Part shown: positions 31,831 through 40,378 of the stretch, one piece after another
How the letters are laid out: the number at the start of each line of letters is the position of its first letter
How positions within the stretch are numbered: position 1 is the first letter of the stretch
Source: Pseudomonadota bacterium
GTDB taxonomy: Bacteria; Pseudomonadota; Gammaproteobacteria; Burkholderiales; Rhodocyclaceae
Length of the DNA stretch: 64,000 nt
Direction: 5' to 3'
Assembly (NCBI GenBank): GCA_018241665.1
Contig: JAFEDK010000019.1
Location: forward strand, 261,767-325,766
Notes under the pieces: generated by a model
Databases searched by the model: none
Seen by the model: the letters and a program-made list of their open reading frames with translations, nothing else
What the model was told of the DNA's origin: nothing
Made by a program: the position numbers and the translations under genes

Positions 31831-31832
31831 GC

Positions 31833-32603
31833 ATGGCCCGCATTTTCTGCATCGCCAACCAAAAGGGTGGGGTCGGCAAGACGACCACCTGTGTCAACCT
31901 CGCCGCCGGCCTGGCCGCGGCCAAGCAGCGCGTGCTGCTGATCGACCTGGATCCCCAGGGCAACGCGACGATGGGCAGCGGCATCGACAAGCGCACCCTC
32001 GGCAAATCGGTCTATCACCTGCTGGTCGGCCTGTGCACCGTCGCCGAGGCGCGCGTGCGCTCGGAAGCCGGCAAGTACGACGTGATCCCCGCCAACCGCG
32101 ACCTGGCTGGCGCCGAAGTCGAACTGGTCGGGCTCGAGCGGCGCGAGAACCGCATGCGCGACGCCCTCGCACTGCACGCCCAGGAATACGACTTCATCCT
32201 CGTGGACTGCCCGCCGTCCCTGTCGCTCTTGACCCTCAACGGCCTGTGCGCCGCCCACGGCGTCATCATCCCGATGCAGTGCGAGTATTACGCGCTGGAA
32301 GGTCTGTCCGACCTGGTCAACTCGATCAAGAAGGTACATGCCAACCTGAACCGCGAGCTGGGCATCATCGGCCTGCTGCGGGTCATGTTCGACCCCCGCG
32401 TCACGCTGCAGCAGCAGGTTTCCGCCCAGCTCGAATCGCACTTCGGCGACAAGGTCTTCAAGGCGGTCGTGCCGCGCAACGTGCGCCTCGCCGAGGCCCC
32501 CAGCCACGGCGTGCCCGGCGTGGTGTTCGACCGCAGCGCCAAGGGCGCCCAGGCCTACCTGGCCTTCGCCAAAGAACTGATCCAGCGGGTCAAAACTCTC
32601 TAA
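31833..32603 (+). CDS. parA: Chromosome partitioning ATPase ParA
   Basis: ParA (Soj) is a DNA-binding ATPase that drives segregation of ParB-parS complexes. The 256-residue protein has the deviant Walker A motif KGGVGKTTT (residues 10-18), the Walker A' segment VLLIDLDPQGNATMGSGID and the Walker B segment DFILVDCPPSLSLLTLNGL. The protein is of the short chromosomal type without an N-terminal HTH. It lies between rsmG and parB with 2 and 8 bp gaps. Confidence 0.97.
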   Translation: MARIFCIANQKGGVGKTTTCVNLAAGLAAAKQRVLLIDLDPQGNATMGSGIDKRTLGKSVYHLLVGLCTVAEARVRSEAGKYDVIPANRDLAGAEVELVGLERRENRMRDALALHAQEYDFILVDCPPSLSLLTLNGLCAAHGVIIPMQCEYYALEGLSDLVNSIKKVHANLNRELGIIGLLRVMFDPRVTLQQQVSAQLESHFGDKVFKAVVPRNVRLAEAPSHGVPGVVFDRSAKGAQAYLAFAKELIQRVKTL

Positions 32604-32611
32604 CCGACACC

Positions 32612-33481
32612 ATGGCATCTCCGAAACTCAAAGGCCTCGGCCGCGGTCTCGACGCGCTCCTCGGCGGCAATGCCGAGCCGGACAAGGCCGAGGGCGAACT
32701 GCAGATCCTGCCCGCCTCCGAACTGCAACCCGGCAAGTACCAGCCACGCACACGCATGGACCCCGGCTCCCTGGAAGAGCTGGCCGCCTCCATCAAGTCC
32801 CAGGGGGTCATGCAACCCATCCTGGTGCGCCAGATCGGTGGCGCCTTCGACGCCAAGCGCTACGAGATCATCGCCGGCGAACGGCGCTGGCGCGCCGCGC
32901 AGATCGCCGGCCTGTCGGCCGTGCCCTGCCTGGTGCGGGAGATTCCCGACGAAGCCGCGCTGGCGATGTCCCTCATCGAGAACATCCAGCGGGAAGACCT
33001 CAATCCCCTCGAAGAAGCCGCCGGCATCCAGCGCCTCATCGACGAGTTCGGCATGACCCACCAACAGGCCGCCGACGCCGTCGGGCGCTCCCGCCCGGCC
33101 GCCTCCAACCTGCTGCGCCTGCTGCAACTGGCCCCGCCGGTGCAGGAACTGCTGATGGCCGGCGACATCGACATGGGCCACGCCCGCGCCTTGCTGCCCC
33201 TCGACGGCGCCACCCAGATCGGCCTCGCCAACCTGATCGCCGCCAAGGGCCTGTCGGTACGCGATGTCGAGCGTCTGGTGCACCAGGCCCTCAATCCCAA
33301 GAGCAAGCTGCCGCCCCCGCTGCCCGACCGGGACATCCTGCGCCTGCAGGAAGACATCGCCGACCGGATCGGTGCGACGGTGAAGATCAAGGCCAACAAG
33401 AAAGGGATCGGCGCCGTGACGATCCAGTTCGGCAGCCTGGATCAACTCGACGGACTACTCGAGAAGCTGAACCTGAAGTAG
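32612..33481 (+). CDS. parB: Chromosome partitioning protein ParB
   Basis: ParB (Spo0J) binds parS sites and spreads along DNA as a CTP-dependent clamp. The 289-residue protein opens with KGLGRGLDALLGG, a conserved N-terminal tail that stimulates ParA. It then has the CTPase motifs YEIIAGERRWRAAQIAGL and ENIQREDLNPLEEA, the HTH (MTHQQAADAVGRSRPAASNLLRLL) and a C-terminal dimerisation domain. The start ATG at 32612 gives the expected tail. No convincing parS was found in this window. A REP doublet follows 27 bp after the stop codon. The atp operon, often downstream in relatives, is absent. Confidence 0.97.
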   Translation: MASPKLKGLGRGLDALLGGNAEPDKAEGELQILPASELQPGKYQPRTRMDPGSLEELAASIKSQGVMQPILVRQIGGAFDAKRYEIIAGERRWRAAQIAGLSAVPCLVREIPDEAALAMSLIENIQREDLNPLEEAAGIQRLIDEFGMTHQQAADAVGRSRPAASNLLRLLQLAPPVQELLMAGDIDMGHARALLPLDGATQIGLANLIAAKGLSVRDVERLVHQALNPKSKLPPPLPDRDILRLQEDIADRIGATVKIKANKKGIGAVTIQFGSLDQLDGLLEKLNLK

Positions 33482-33507
33482 GCGGAGCAGCCCGGTGGGC
33501 TTGCCCC

Positions 33508-33578
33508 CCGTAGGGGCGAATTCATTCGCCCGCGGACTTGATTCAAGCGGCAACGGGCGAATGAATTCGCCCCTACGG
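33508..33578. repeat. REP-like palindromic doublet
   Basis: Two 25-bp arms in perfect inverted orientation (33508-33532 and 33554-33578) begin and end with CCGTAG/CTACGG and carry the core GGGCGAATGAATTCGCCC. They flank a 21-bp spacer. The element lies between the convergent parB and a small minus-strand gene, whose TAG stop codon (33575-33573) is inside the right arm. Confidence 0.9.
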
Positions 33579-33773
33579 CTTGTGCTGGCCCAGCAATTGT
33601 TTGAGCAGGGAGCGCTTGGCTTCCTGGCGCTTGGCCCCTGGCGATTTCTCGTGGGGCCCGGCCTTGCGCTGCAGGGCCGGCACGACCAGCGGATTGCGCG
33701 GCGCCCCCTGCCGCCCTCCATCCGGATTGCGGAACACCAACTTCTGGCGCGTGCCGAGCGTCCGATTGGCCAC
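33573..33773 (-). CDS. Small basic conserved protein, unknown
   Basis: A 66-residue arginine/lysine-rich protein. The segment APRNPLVVPALQRKAGPHEK followed by SPGAKRQEAKRSLLKQL resembles a family of small basic proteobacterial proteins carrying RNPLVxxAxxRKAGAHxKSxKAxRRxEK; that comparison is from memory. I placed the start at the GTG at 33773, with GAGGG a few bases upstream. It lies 7 bp after the next small gene and probably shares its transcript. Its stop codon lies in a REP arm, so the C-terminus may have been reshaped by the element. The function is unknown; nucleic-acid binding is possible from the charge. Confidence 0.6.
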   Translation of the reverse strand: MANRTLGTRQKLVFRNPDGGRQGAPRNPLVVPALQRKAGPHEKSPGAKRQEAKRSLLKQLLGQHKP

Positions 33774-33780
33774 GCTACCC

Positions 33781-33996
33781 TCAGGCCTTGCGCTGGTGGG
33801 CCATCCCGGCGGCGGCCAGCTCACTGAGCGTGACGGCTTCGGTCACACCGGAGATCTCGGCGAAGCAGCCGTCCAGCGGACACGTCCGGCCGGGCGGACA
33901 ACCATGCTCCAGAGCACACTGATGCTGGGTCTGGTCGGTCAGGACCATCTCGCGGACCGCTTCGCAACGGCTGATGGGCGAATCTATGAAGCTCAT
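33781..33996 (-). CDS. Small four-cysteine protein, unknown
   Basis: A 71-residue protein starting MSFIDSPISRCEAVREMVLT with five cysteines: one at residue 11 and a cluster CALEHGCPPGRTCPLDGCF (about 27-45). The spacing suggests a zinc or iron-sulphur site, which is inference. The start ATG at 33996 has GGAGG six bases upstream, a strong ribosome-binding site, so the gene is probably real. No signal peptide is present. It sits about 100 bp from the CRP/FNR-family gene, reading in the same direction and downstream of it. Confidence 0.7.
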   Translation of the reverse strand: MSFIDSPISRCEAVREMVLTDQTQHQCALEHGCPPGRTCPLDGCFAEISGVTEAVTLSELAAAGMAHQRKA

Positions 33997-34101
33997 GATA
34001 TTCCTCCCCTCTATGCTTTCAGTGTAGTCCAGGCGTGATAAATTTCCTCACTGCTAGAAGGGTCTTGAGACCTCACCAGACCGCGGCCGCCACCCGCTGC
34101 G

Positions 34102-34749
34102 TCACCAGCTCTGGGGCAGTTTCTTGCACAGGATGATGCGTTGCTGCTCGATTTCGATGTAACCACCGGCCACCAGATCGCGGAGGATGCGATTCACCAT
34201 TTCCCGCGAGGCGCCCACCATGTTGGCGAGATCCTGCTGGGTCAGGCGGCGGTCGATCAGCATCGTGCCATCCCGCTCGACGGCCATCGTCTCGAAGAGG
34301 CGGGCGATGCGGCCGAACACGTCGACCAGGGCGAGCGCGCGGACGTTGTCGGTAAGGAGGCGGATCCGCCCGACCAGATTGCGCACCACGGTCTGCATGC
34401 AACCCGGATCCGTTTCAATCAGGCCCAGGAAGGCGGTACGCGGAATCTGCAATACTTCACTCCGCGTCACCGCGATGACCGAGGCGGAACGGGGCGCATC
34501 ATCGAGCAGGGCAAGCTCACCGAAGTAGTCGCCAGGATCGAGGAGGGACAACGTGACCTCCCGCCCATTGTTGTCGGTGAGAAAGGCCTTGAGCGATCCG
34601 CTCTGCACCACGAACAGGCTGCTGCCCTCGTCACCCTCGTTCACGACGATGGTGTTGGCCGCAAAGCTGCGTACGCGCGAACGCTCCTTCAGTGTCTTGA
34701 CCTGAGTTTCATTCAGGCCGGCAAACAGGTCCACCCGCTCAAGATACAT
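34102..34749 (-). CDS. CRP/FNR-family transcription regulator
   Basis: A 215-residue regulator of the CRP type. The N-terminal cyclic-nucleotide domain has a complete phosphate-binding cassette, FGELALLDDAPRSASV, with Glu78, Arg87 and Ser88 in the positions that contact cAMP in E. coli CRP. The C-terminal winged helix (LTQQDLANMVGASREMVNRIL) has the R-E-x-x-x-R recognition helix (Arg182, Glu183, Arg187). No N-terminal FNR cysteine cluster is present. A cyclic nucleotide is therefore the likely ligand. The start ATG at 34749 gives the compact domain; the frame runs open far upstream across the cyclase gene. It is divergent from the nucleotidyl cyclase gene 45 bp away, which suggests a shared control region. 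Confidence 0.93.
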   Translation of the reverse strand: MYLERVDLFAGLNETQVKTLKERSRVRSFAANTIVVNEGDEGSSLFVVQSGSLKAFLTDNNGREVTLSLLDPGDYFGELALLDDAPRSASVIAVTRSEVLQIPRTAFLGLIETDPGCMQTVVRNLVGRIRLLTDNVRALALVDVFGRIARLFETMAVERDGTMLIDRRLTQQDLANMVGASREMVNRILRDLVAGGYIEIEQQRIILCKKLPQSW

Positions 34750-34794
34750 CACCGACTTTCCCCCCAATGACCGAACACGCCTGACCACCATCCC

Positions 34795-36789
34795 GTGCCG
34801 CCCCCTGACAAAACCTTCGCCGGATTTCTGCTGAGCACGCTGCTGGTGCTGGCGATGGTCATGTTTTCGCCAGTCCAGGAACTGGAGAACGGTGCAGGCC
34901 TCGACTTGCTGTACGCACTGCGTGGCCCTCGTCCGGCTCCCGAATCGGTCGTGATTATAACCCTCGATTCCCGCTCGGCCCGGGACCTCGGCCAGTCTCC
35001 GCGTCCCGAGCGCTGGCCGCGCATCCTCCACGCCCGCCTGGTGAACGGCCTGGCCGAACGGGGGGCGCAAGCCATCGGCTTCGACGTGCTCTTCGAAAGG
35101 GAACGCGAACCCGCCGACGACCGGGCGCTGGCCAACGCCTTGCGCAGATCCGGCAACGTAACGCTGATCGAGGGCGTCAGCCGCGAGACCGTCAGCGGCC
35201 CGGACGGCAAGGCATTGGCCAGCGTCGATCGCCTGACCCAGGCCCAGCCGCTGCTGCGGGAGGCCGCCTGGGCCAACGGGCCCTTCATCATGCCGAAAAC
35301 CCCGGACGGCGTCATCGAATTCTGGGGGGCAGTCCCCAGCGTCGGCGACCGGCCGTCCCTCCCCCTGCTGATGGCCCGCCGCATGGGCCGTAACCCTGAA
35401 GATGCCCACGACGGGCAGCGCCGCATCCTCAACTTGTACGGTCCGATCGGCAGCATCCGCACCATTCCCTACTCTGCGGCCCTCGAACTGGTCGCCGACC
35501 CTGTCGCCGGCGACGCCGCCTTCCGCGGCAAGGCCGTACTGATTGGCTTCTCCGAGTTCAACCAGTCCCGCCAGGCCGACATGTTCCGGACGCCCTACAG
35601 CACGCCGGACGGCCTCGACATCAGCGGCGTCGAACTATGCGCCACGGCGCTCGGCAACCTGCTTGAGGGCTCCAGCCTGGAACGCCCTCCGCAGCTGGCA
35701 AGCACCGCCGGCCTGCTCGCCTGGGGCCTGCTGCTTGCGCTGTCCTGGCGGCTGACCAGCACCCGCCGGGCCCTGGCCGTCACGCTGGCGCTCGCCCTCG
35801 GCTGGCTGGCAGTCGCCTACGCGAGCTTTGCGTGGGCCCATCTGTGGCTGCCGGTCATCCTCCCCACCGCCATCGCGCCGCTGATCGCAGTGGCCGGCGG
35901 CCTCGCATTGCACATGCGGGCCGCCCGGCAGCGGGAAGACCAGCTCGCCAAGGCCCTCGACCGGGGCCTCAGCCTGCAGGGGAGCGCCAAGCTGGCCAAG
36001 CTACTGCAAGGCCACGACGGCGGACGCTTGGTCCACGGCGTCTGCCTGTGCAGCGACATCGAGTCTTATACCAGCCTGTCCGAGAGCCTCAGCCCGGAAG
36101 CCACCCGTGACGTCCTCAACAGCTACTTCGAGATCTTCATCCCGGTCATCGAGGCCCACGGCGGCCATGTCATGGATATCGTCGGCGACTCGGCGATGTG
36201 CCTGTGGCTCGCCGACGATTCCGCTGCGGACGCCTGCAGCAAGGCCCGGGAAGCCGCCCTTGACTTGCACCAGCGCCTGAACGAAGACGAGACGCCGGGT
36301 GCACTGAAGACCCGCTTCGGCCTCCACTACGGACAGGTCTTCCTCGGCGAGGTCGGCAGCGACCAGCACCGGGAACTGCGGGTAATCGGCGACATCGTCA
36401 ACACTTCCAGCCGCATCCAGGGCGGCAACAAGCCCCTCGGGACACGCATCCTGGCATCCGGCGCTGTCGTCTCCCATGGTGGCGACAGCCCGCGCTACGG
36501 TTATGCCCGCACCCTCGGCGCCTTCACGCTGGTCGGCAAGAAGACACCGCTCGAACTCCACGAAATCCTGCCTGCCCCACAGTCGCCGGCCCTTGCCAGC
36601 GCCTTTGCAACCGCCCGCAGCGCCTACGCTGCCGATGCCCTGGAAGCCGCCATGGCCCATCTGCATCAAGTACTGGAGGAGCTCCCCCATGATGGTCCGG
36701 CGCACTTCTACCTGCAGCGCTGCCGCGACCGCCTGAACGGCTCACAAGTTCCCGACGGCGACGGCCACATCGTCATGACCAGCAAATAG
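34795..36789 (+). CDS. CHASE2-domain class III nucleotidyl cyclase
   Basis: A 664-residue membrane cyclase. An N-terminal membrane segment (about 9-27) is followed by a periplasmic CHASE2 sensor (about 30-290) with VVIITLDSRSARDLGQSPRPER, three membrane segments (about 305-385) and a class III cyclase domain (about 412-590). The two metal aspartates are Asp421 and Asp465, 44 apart as in Rv1625c. The transition-state Asn and Arg are in DIVNTSSRIQ. The adenine-specifying Lys is replaced by Asp461, and the partner Asp by Arg in ELRVIGD. Nucleotide specificity is therefore open. The start is a GTG at 34795. It lies divergent from a CRP-family gene and 166 bp before the FecR-TPR-barrel gene. Confidence 0.9.
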   Translation: MPPPDKTFAGFLLSTLLVLAMVMFSPVQELENGAGLDLLYALRGPRPAPESVVIITLDSRSARDLGQSPRPERWPRILHARLVNGLAERGAQAIGFDVLFEREREPADDRALANALRRSGNVTLIEGVSRETVSGPDGKALASVDRLTQAQPLLREAAWANGPFIMPKTPDGVIEFWGAVPSVGDRPSLPLLMARRMGRNPEDAHDGQRRILNLYGPIGSIRTIPYSAALELVADPVAGDAAFRGKAVLIGFSEFNQSRQADMFRTPYSTPDGLDISGVELCATALGNLLEGSSLERPPQLASTAGLLAWGLLLALSWRLTSTRRALAVTLALALGWLAVAYASFAWAHLWLPVILPTAIAPLIAVAGGLALHMRAARQREDQLAKALDRGLSLQGSAKLAKLLQGHDGGRLVHGVCLCSDIESYTSLSESLSPEATRDVLNSYFEIFIPVIEAHGGHVMDIVGDSAMCLWLADDSAADACSKAREAALDLHQRLNEDETPGALKTRFGLHYGQVFLGEVGSDQHRELRVIGDIVNTSSRIQGGNKPLGTRILASGAVVSHGGDSPRYGYARTLGAFTLVGKKTPLELHEILPAPQSPALASAFATARSAYAADALEAAMAHLHQVLEELPHDGPAHFYLQRCRDRLNGSQVPDGDGHIVMTSK

Positions 36790-36955
36790 AGACCTGACTG
36801 AGGGCGTCCGCCGACACCACACAAATAGCATTTTCCCCAAGCAAGACAATGACTTAATGACAAACAAATGCGCATATTATGGGGATTTGCAGTTAATATG
36901 TTGCGCCTGCACAGCCTTGCAACAGGCCCCACAAATTTGATCCGGTAGAGTTGAG

Positions 36956-39900
36956 ATGGAGCCACACGCCCCTGCCCTGCACCCTTTTTCGCTACGCCCG
37001 CGGCAACTTGGCCTGGCTATCGCCATGGCGCTCCTGAGCCTCGAAGCAAGTGCGGCCTGCGAGCAAAAGGCCGGCACGCTGACGGCCCTCGAAGGGCGGG
37101 TCGAAGTCCGCAGCAGCAATGGCGGTAACTGGCAGGCGGCCACACCGCGCCAGGCCCTGTGCCCGGGCGATCAGGTCGCCGTGCGCGGCCCGGGTCGCGC
37201 CGCGGTAGTCCTGAGCCAGAACGTGCTGGTGCGCCTCGACCAGAACACCACCCTGACCCTGCCCCCTGCCGCTGACAGCGGCGAACTTAGCCTCAGCCGC
37301 GGCATCGTCCATGTCATCAGCCGCTTCAGCAAACGCTTCGGAGTCATCACACCCTTCGTCAACGCCTTGGTGGACGGTACCGAATTCACCGTCGCCAGCA
37401 GCGACAGGGACGCCCAGGTCGTAGTCGCCGAAGGCCGGGTCCGCACCGGCAATCCGGCAGGTGAAAAAGTGCTGGGCCCCGGCGAAGCCATCGAGGCCCA
37501 CGCCGGCAGCGCCCCCGGCAGCATCACCGTACGCCCCCTCGACGCCGTCGCGTGGGCCATCCACTACCCCCTGGTCGCCCGTCTCGGCGCCAGCGAACTG
37601 GCGCGCCAGCCCGAGGCCCTGCGCCTGAAGCTCGCAACAGCCCAACGCGAGGCCGATCACGGACAGTTCCTGGCAGCCCTCGACACCCTAGGGACAACGC
37701 CTGTCACCGACCCGGCAGTCGCCGCCCTGAAGGCCGGCATCCTCCTGGGCCTCGGCAGAATCGACGAAGCCACGACGCTTCTGAACGCCAATGCAGCAGA
37801 GAACTCCGCAGCATTGGCCGCCGTCGAATCCGTCGTGCGCGTTGCCCGCAACGAAAACACCGCTGCGGAAGCCGCTGCCCGCAAGGCCGCCAGCCTTGAT
37901 GACAAGTCCGTAGCAGCCCAGCTCGCCCTCAGCTACGCCCTGCAGGCCACCCGGCGCCTGCCGGAAGCCCTGGCCGCTGCACAACAAGCCACCGCCCTGG
38001 CCCCCGCAGACGCACTGGCCTGGGCACGGCGGGCGGAGCTCGAACTGAGCCTCGGCCATGCCACTGCCGGCGGCGAGGCGGCCCAGCGCACCCTCTCCCT
38101 CGATCCCGACACCCAGCGAGCGCGGGCCCTGGCAGCCTTCGCCCTCCTGCTGCGCGGCGAGACCGAAACCGCCCGTGCCGCCTTCAGCACCGCCCTCGAC
38201 GCCGATGACCGGGAACCGCTCACCCATTTCGGGCTAGGCCTGGCGCTCATGCGCCTCGGCGACACCGACGGCGGACGCCGCGAAGTCGAGATCGCCGCCC
38301 TGCTCGACCCAAGCAATGCGGAGCTCCGCAGCTATCTGGGCCGCGCCTACCTGGAAGAAGCCCGCAACAAGGTCGCCGGCGCCCAGTTCGACCTGGCCCG
38401 GCGCCTCGACCCGGCCTCGCCGACCCCGTGGTACTTCGACGCCTTTCTGAAGCTGCTCGAACGCGAACCGCTGGCGGCCATCCGCAACGGCGAGGAAGCC
38501 CTGGCACGCAATGACAACCGCAGCGTGCTGCGCTCCAGCGAACTGCTCGACCAGGACCGGGCCGCCCGCACCGCCAGTCTCGGCGCCGCCTACCAGCAGG
38601 TCGGCTTCGCCGCGGCCGCCCAGGCCACGGCCATGAATGCCCTCGAGGACGACGGACAGAGCGCCGCGGCCCATCGCCTGCTGGCCGATGCCTATGCCGA
38701 AACCCCACGTTTCGAGGCCGCCCGTCTCGGCGAACTGCTCCAGGCCCAGTTGCGCCAGCCGATCGGCCAGTGGCCGCTGCCGCCGCAGTTCGTGATGCCC
38801 CCGCTGCCCATCCTCGATGGACCGCGCGCCGCATCCCCGGAAGAAGCCACCTCCTTCTTCGACCGCAAGCCGGACCGCGTCGCCGCCACACTGGCCGCCG
38901 GCACCCGCGACACCCAGTCGGGCAGCCTGCTCGCCTCCCATGCCTGGGAGCGCGGACAGATCTCCCTCGGTGCGTTCGACTACCGCGGCCGTGGCCTCAA
39001 CGAGCGCATGGCCGACACCCACCTGAGCGGCGGCCGCATCAACGCCCAGTTCGCCCTGACGACCGACACCATGCTGCTCGGCGAGGTCCGCCACACCGAG
39101 CGCAATGGCGGTGATATCGACAAGCCATTGTTCAGCGGCCCGATCGGCCTGGATCACCGCCTCATCAGCGACCTGCAGCGCGTCGGCGTACGTCACACCT
39201 TCGGCAGCGGAGAGGAACTGATTGCCGAAGCCAGCACCCAGCGCCTCCGCGAACGTGTGCTGGATCTGTTCCAGCACGGCGGCATCGACAACAACATCGA
39301 CGCCGGGCTGGAACAACGCAGCAAGGCCATGTCAGCCCTGTATTCGCTGCAGCGGGAATGGGGCAGCGTTGCCACCGGGGCAAGCGCGTTCCGCCTGTCC
39401 GGCGACCAGAACATCAACCTGACCTTCGCCCCCAGCGCGATGCCCAACCTGATCCTGGGTACGTATGCACTACCGAGCACCAGGCTCCAAAGCGACCGGG
39501 ACACGGTGTTCAGCTACGGTCAATGGCGGATCAACCCTGTCATCACACTCCACGGCGGCGCGGAATACGTGCGCCTGGACGAACTCGGCAACACCAAGGG
39601 CGAACGCATCAACGGCAAATTCGGCGTGGTCGCCCGCCTGCCGAACGGTACGACCCTGCGCAGCGCCTTCATGCAGGGCGTCTCCGGCTCCAAGTACGAC
39701 CGTGAAAGCCTGGCGCCCACGCAATTCGCCGGCTTCAACCAAGTCTTCGACGATACCAACGGAACCCGCTGGCGGCGTGCCGCCGTCGGCGTCGACCAAC
39801 GCTTCGGCAATGGCATCAACGCCGGCCTGGAGGCCTCTGCCCGTCACATGGACGTGCCGATGCCAAACAACGGCACCCAGGCTCTGGAAGCCTGGAAGGA

Positions 39901-40348
39901 ACAACTCCACCGCGCCCATCTCACCCTGCCTTTCGGCCAGCGGCTTGCGTTCAGCGTCGAATGGCGCCACGAGGAGATCGAAGGACCGACCGACACAGTC
40001 CTCCGCGACGCCTTCAGCCCGTACAAGGTCCGCACCGATCTGCTCCCGGCCCGCCTGTGGCTCAAGACCGGCCCCACCGACACCCTCCTCGAACACTGGA
40101 CGGTGGATCAGCACGCAGCACTCCTCTCCAGCGCAGCGGGAGAAATCGCGGCCCGATCAAAGTTCTCGGTCACCAACCTGCGTTTCTCGGTACCGCTTGC
40201 AAGCAATCACCTCACGCTCTCATTCGGCATTTACAATATATTTGATCGTCAATTCCGCTTCCAGAATACCGACCTCAACGGCGACCCCAAGGTCCCGCTG
40301 TTCTACCCCCAGCGTACCGCGCTGCTGCAGGGTAATCTGCGTTTCTGA
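36956..40348 (+). CDS. FecR-TPR-outer-membrane beta-barrel fusion protein
   Basis: A 1130-residue exported protein combining three parts. After a signal peptide (to about residue 34) comes a FecR-type domain (about 45-165: GTLTALEGRVEVR, GRAAVVLSQNVLVRLDQNTTL, FVNALVDGTEFTV). TPR-like helical repeats follow (about 200-620, e.g. ALAAAQQATALAPADALAWA). The last 470 residues (SLLASHAWERGQISLGAFDY onward) are alternating amphipathic strands ending in LLQGNLRF with terminal Phe, typical of an outer-membrane beta-barrel. It is probably an outer-membrane protein with periplasmic FecR and TPR parts. The segment SFGIYNIFDRQFRFQNTD recalls barrel ends of TonB-dependent proteins, but no plug domain was seen. 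An AT-rich 166-bp gap upstream probably holds its promoter. Confidence 0.82.
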   Translation: MEPHAPALHPFSLRPRQLGLAIAMALLSLEASAACEQKAGTLTALEGRVEVRSSNGGNWQAATPRQALCPGDQVAVRGPGRAAVVLSQNVLVRLDQNTTLTLPPAADSGELSLSRGIVHVISRFSKRFGVITPFVNALVDGTEFTVASSDRDAQVVVAEGRVRTGNPAGEKVLGPGEAIEAHAGSAPGSITVRPLDAVAWAIHYPLVARLGASELARQPEALRLKLATAQREADHGQFLAALDTLGTTPVTDPAVAALKAGILLGLGRIDEATTLLNANAAENSAALAAVESVVRVARNENTAAEAAARKAASLDDKSVAAQLALSYALQATRRLPEALAAAQQATALAPADALAWARRAELELSLGHATAGGEAAQRTLSLDPDTQRARALAAFALLLRGETETARAAFSTALDADDREPLTHFGLGLALMRLGDTDGGRREVEIAALLDPSNAELRSYLGRAYLEEARNKVAGAQFDLARRLDPASPTPWYFDAFLKLLEREPLAAIRNGEEALARNDNRSVLRSSELLDQDRAARTASLGAAYQQVGFAAAAQATAMNALEDDGQSAAAHRLLADAYAETPRFEAARLGELLQAQLRQPIGQWPLPPQFVMPPLPILDGPRAASPEEATSFFDRKPDRVAATLAAGTRDTQSGSLLASHAWERGQISLGAFDYRGRGLNERMADTHLSGGRINAQFALTTDTMLLGEVRHTERNGGDIDKPLFSGPIGLDHRLISDLQRVGVRHTFGSGEELIAEASTQRLRERVLDLFQHGGIDNNIDAGLEQRSKAMSALYSLQREWGSVATGASAFRLSGDQNINLTFAPSAMPNLILGTYALPSTRLQSDRDTVFSYGQWRINPVITLHGGAEYVRLDELGNTKGERINGKFGVVARLPNGTTLRSAFMQGVSGSKYDRESLAPTQFAGFNQVFDDTNGTRWRRAAVGVDQRFGNGINAGLEASARHMDVPMPNNGTQALEAWKEQLHRAHLTLPFGQRLAFSVEWRHEEIEGPTDTVLRDAFSPYKVRTDLLPARLWLKTGPTDTLLEHWTVDQHAALLSSAAGEIAARSKFSVTNLRFSVPLASNHLTLSFGIYNIFDRQFRFQNTDLNGDPKVPLFYPQRTALLQGNLRF

Positions 40349-40378
40349 AGACGGTGCTGAGCGCTCACCTATAAACCC

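Noticed and set aside
34102-35409. 435-residue version of the CRP-type regulator
   Set aside because: The extra N-terminus is the antisense of the divergent cyclase gene; the domain itself starts at the ATG at 34749.
36956-40348. Classical TonB-dependent receptor
   Set aside because: The barrel end resembles one, but no TonB box or plug domain is visible and the N-terminus is FecR plus TPR.
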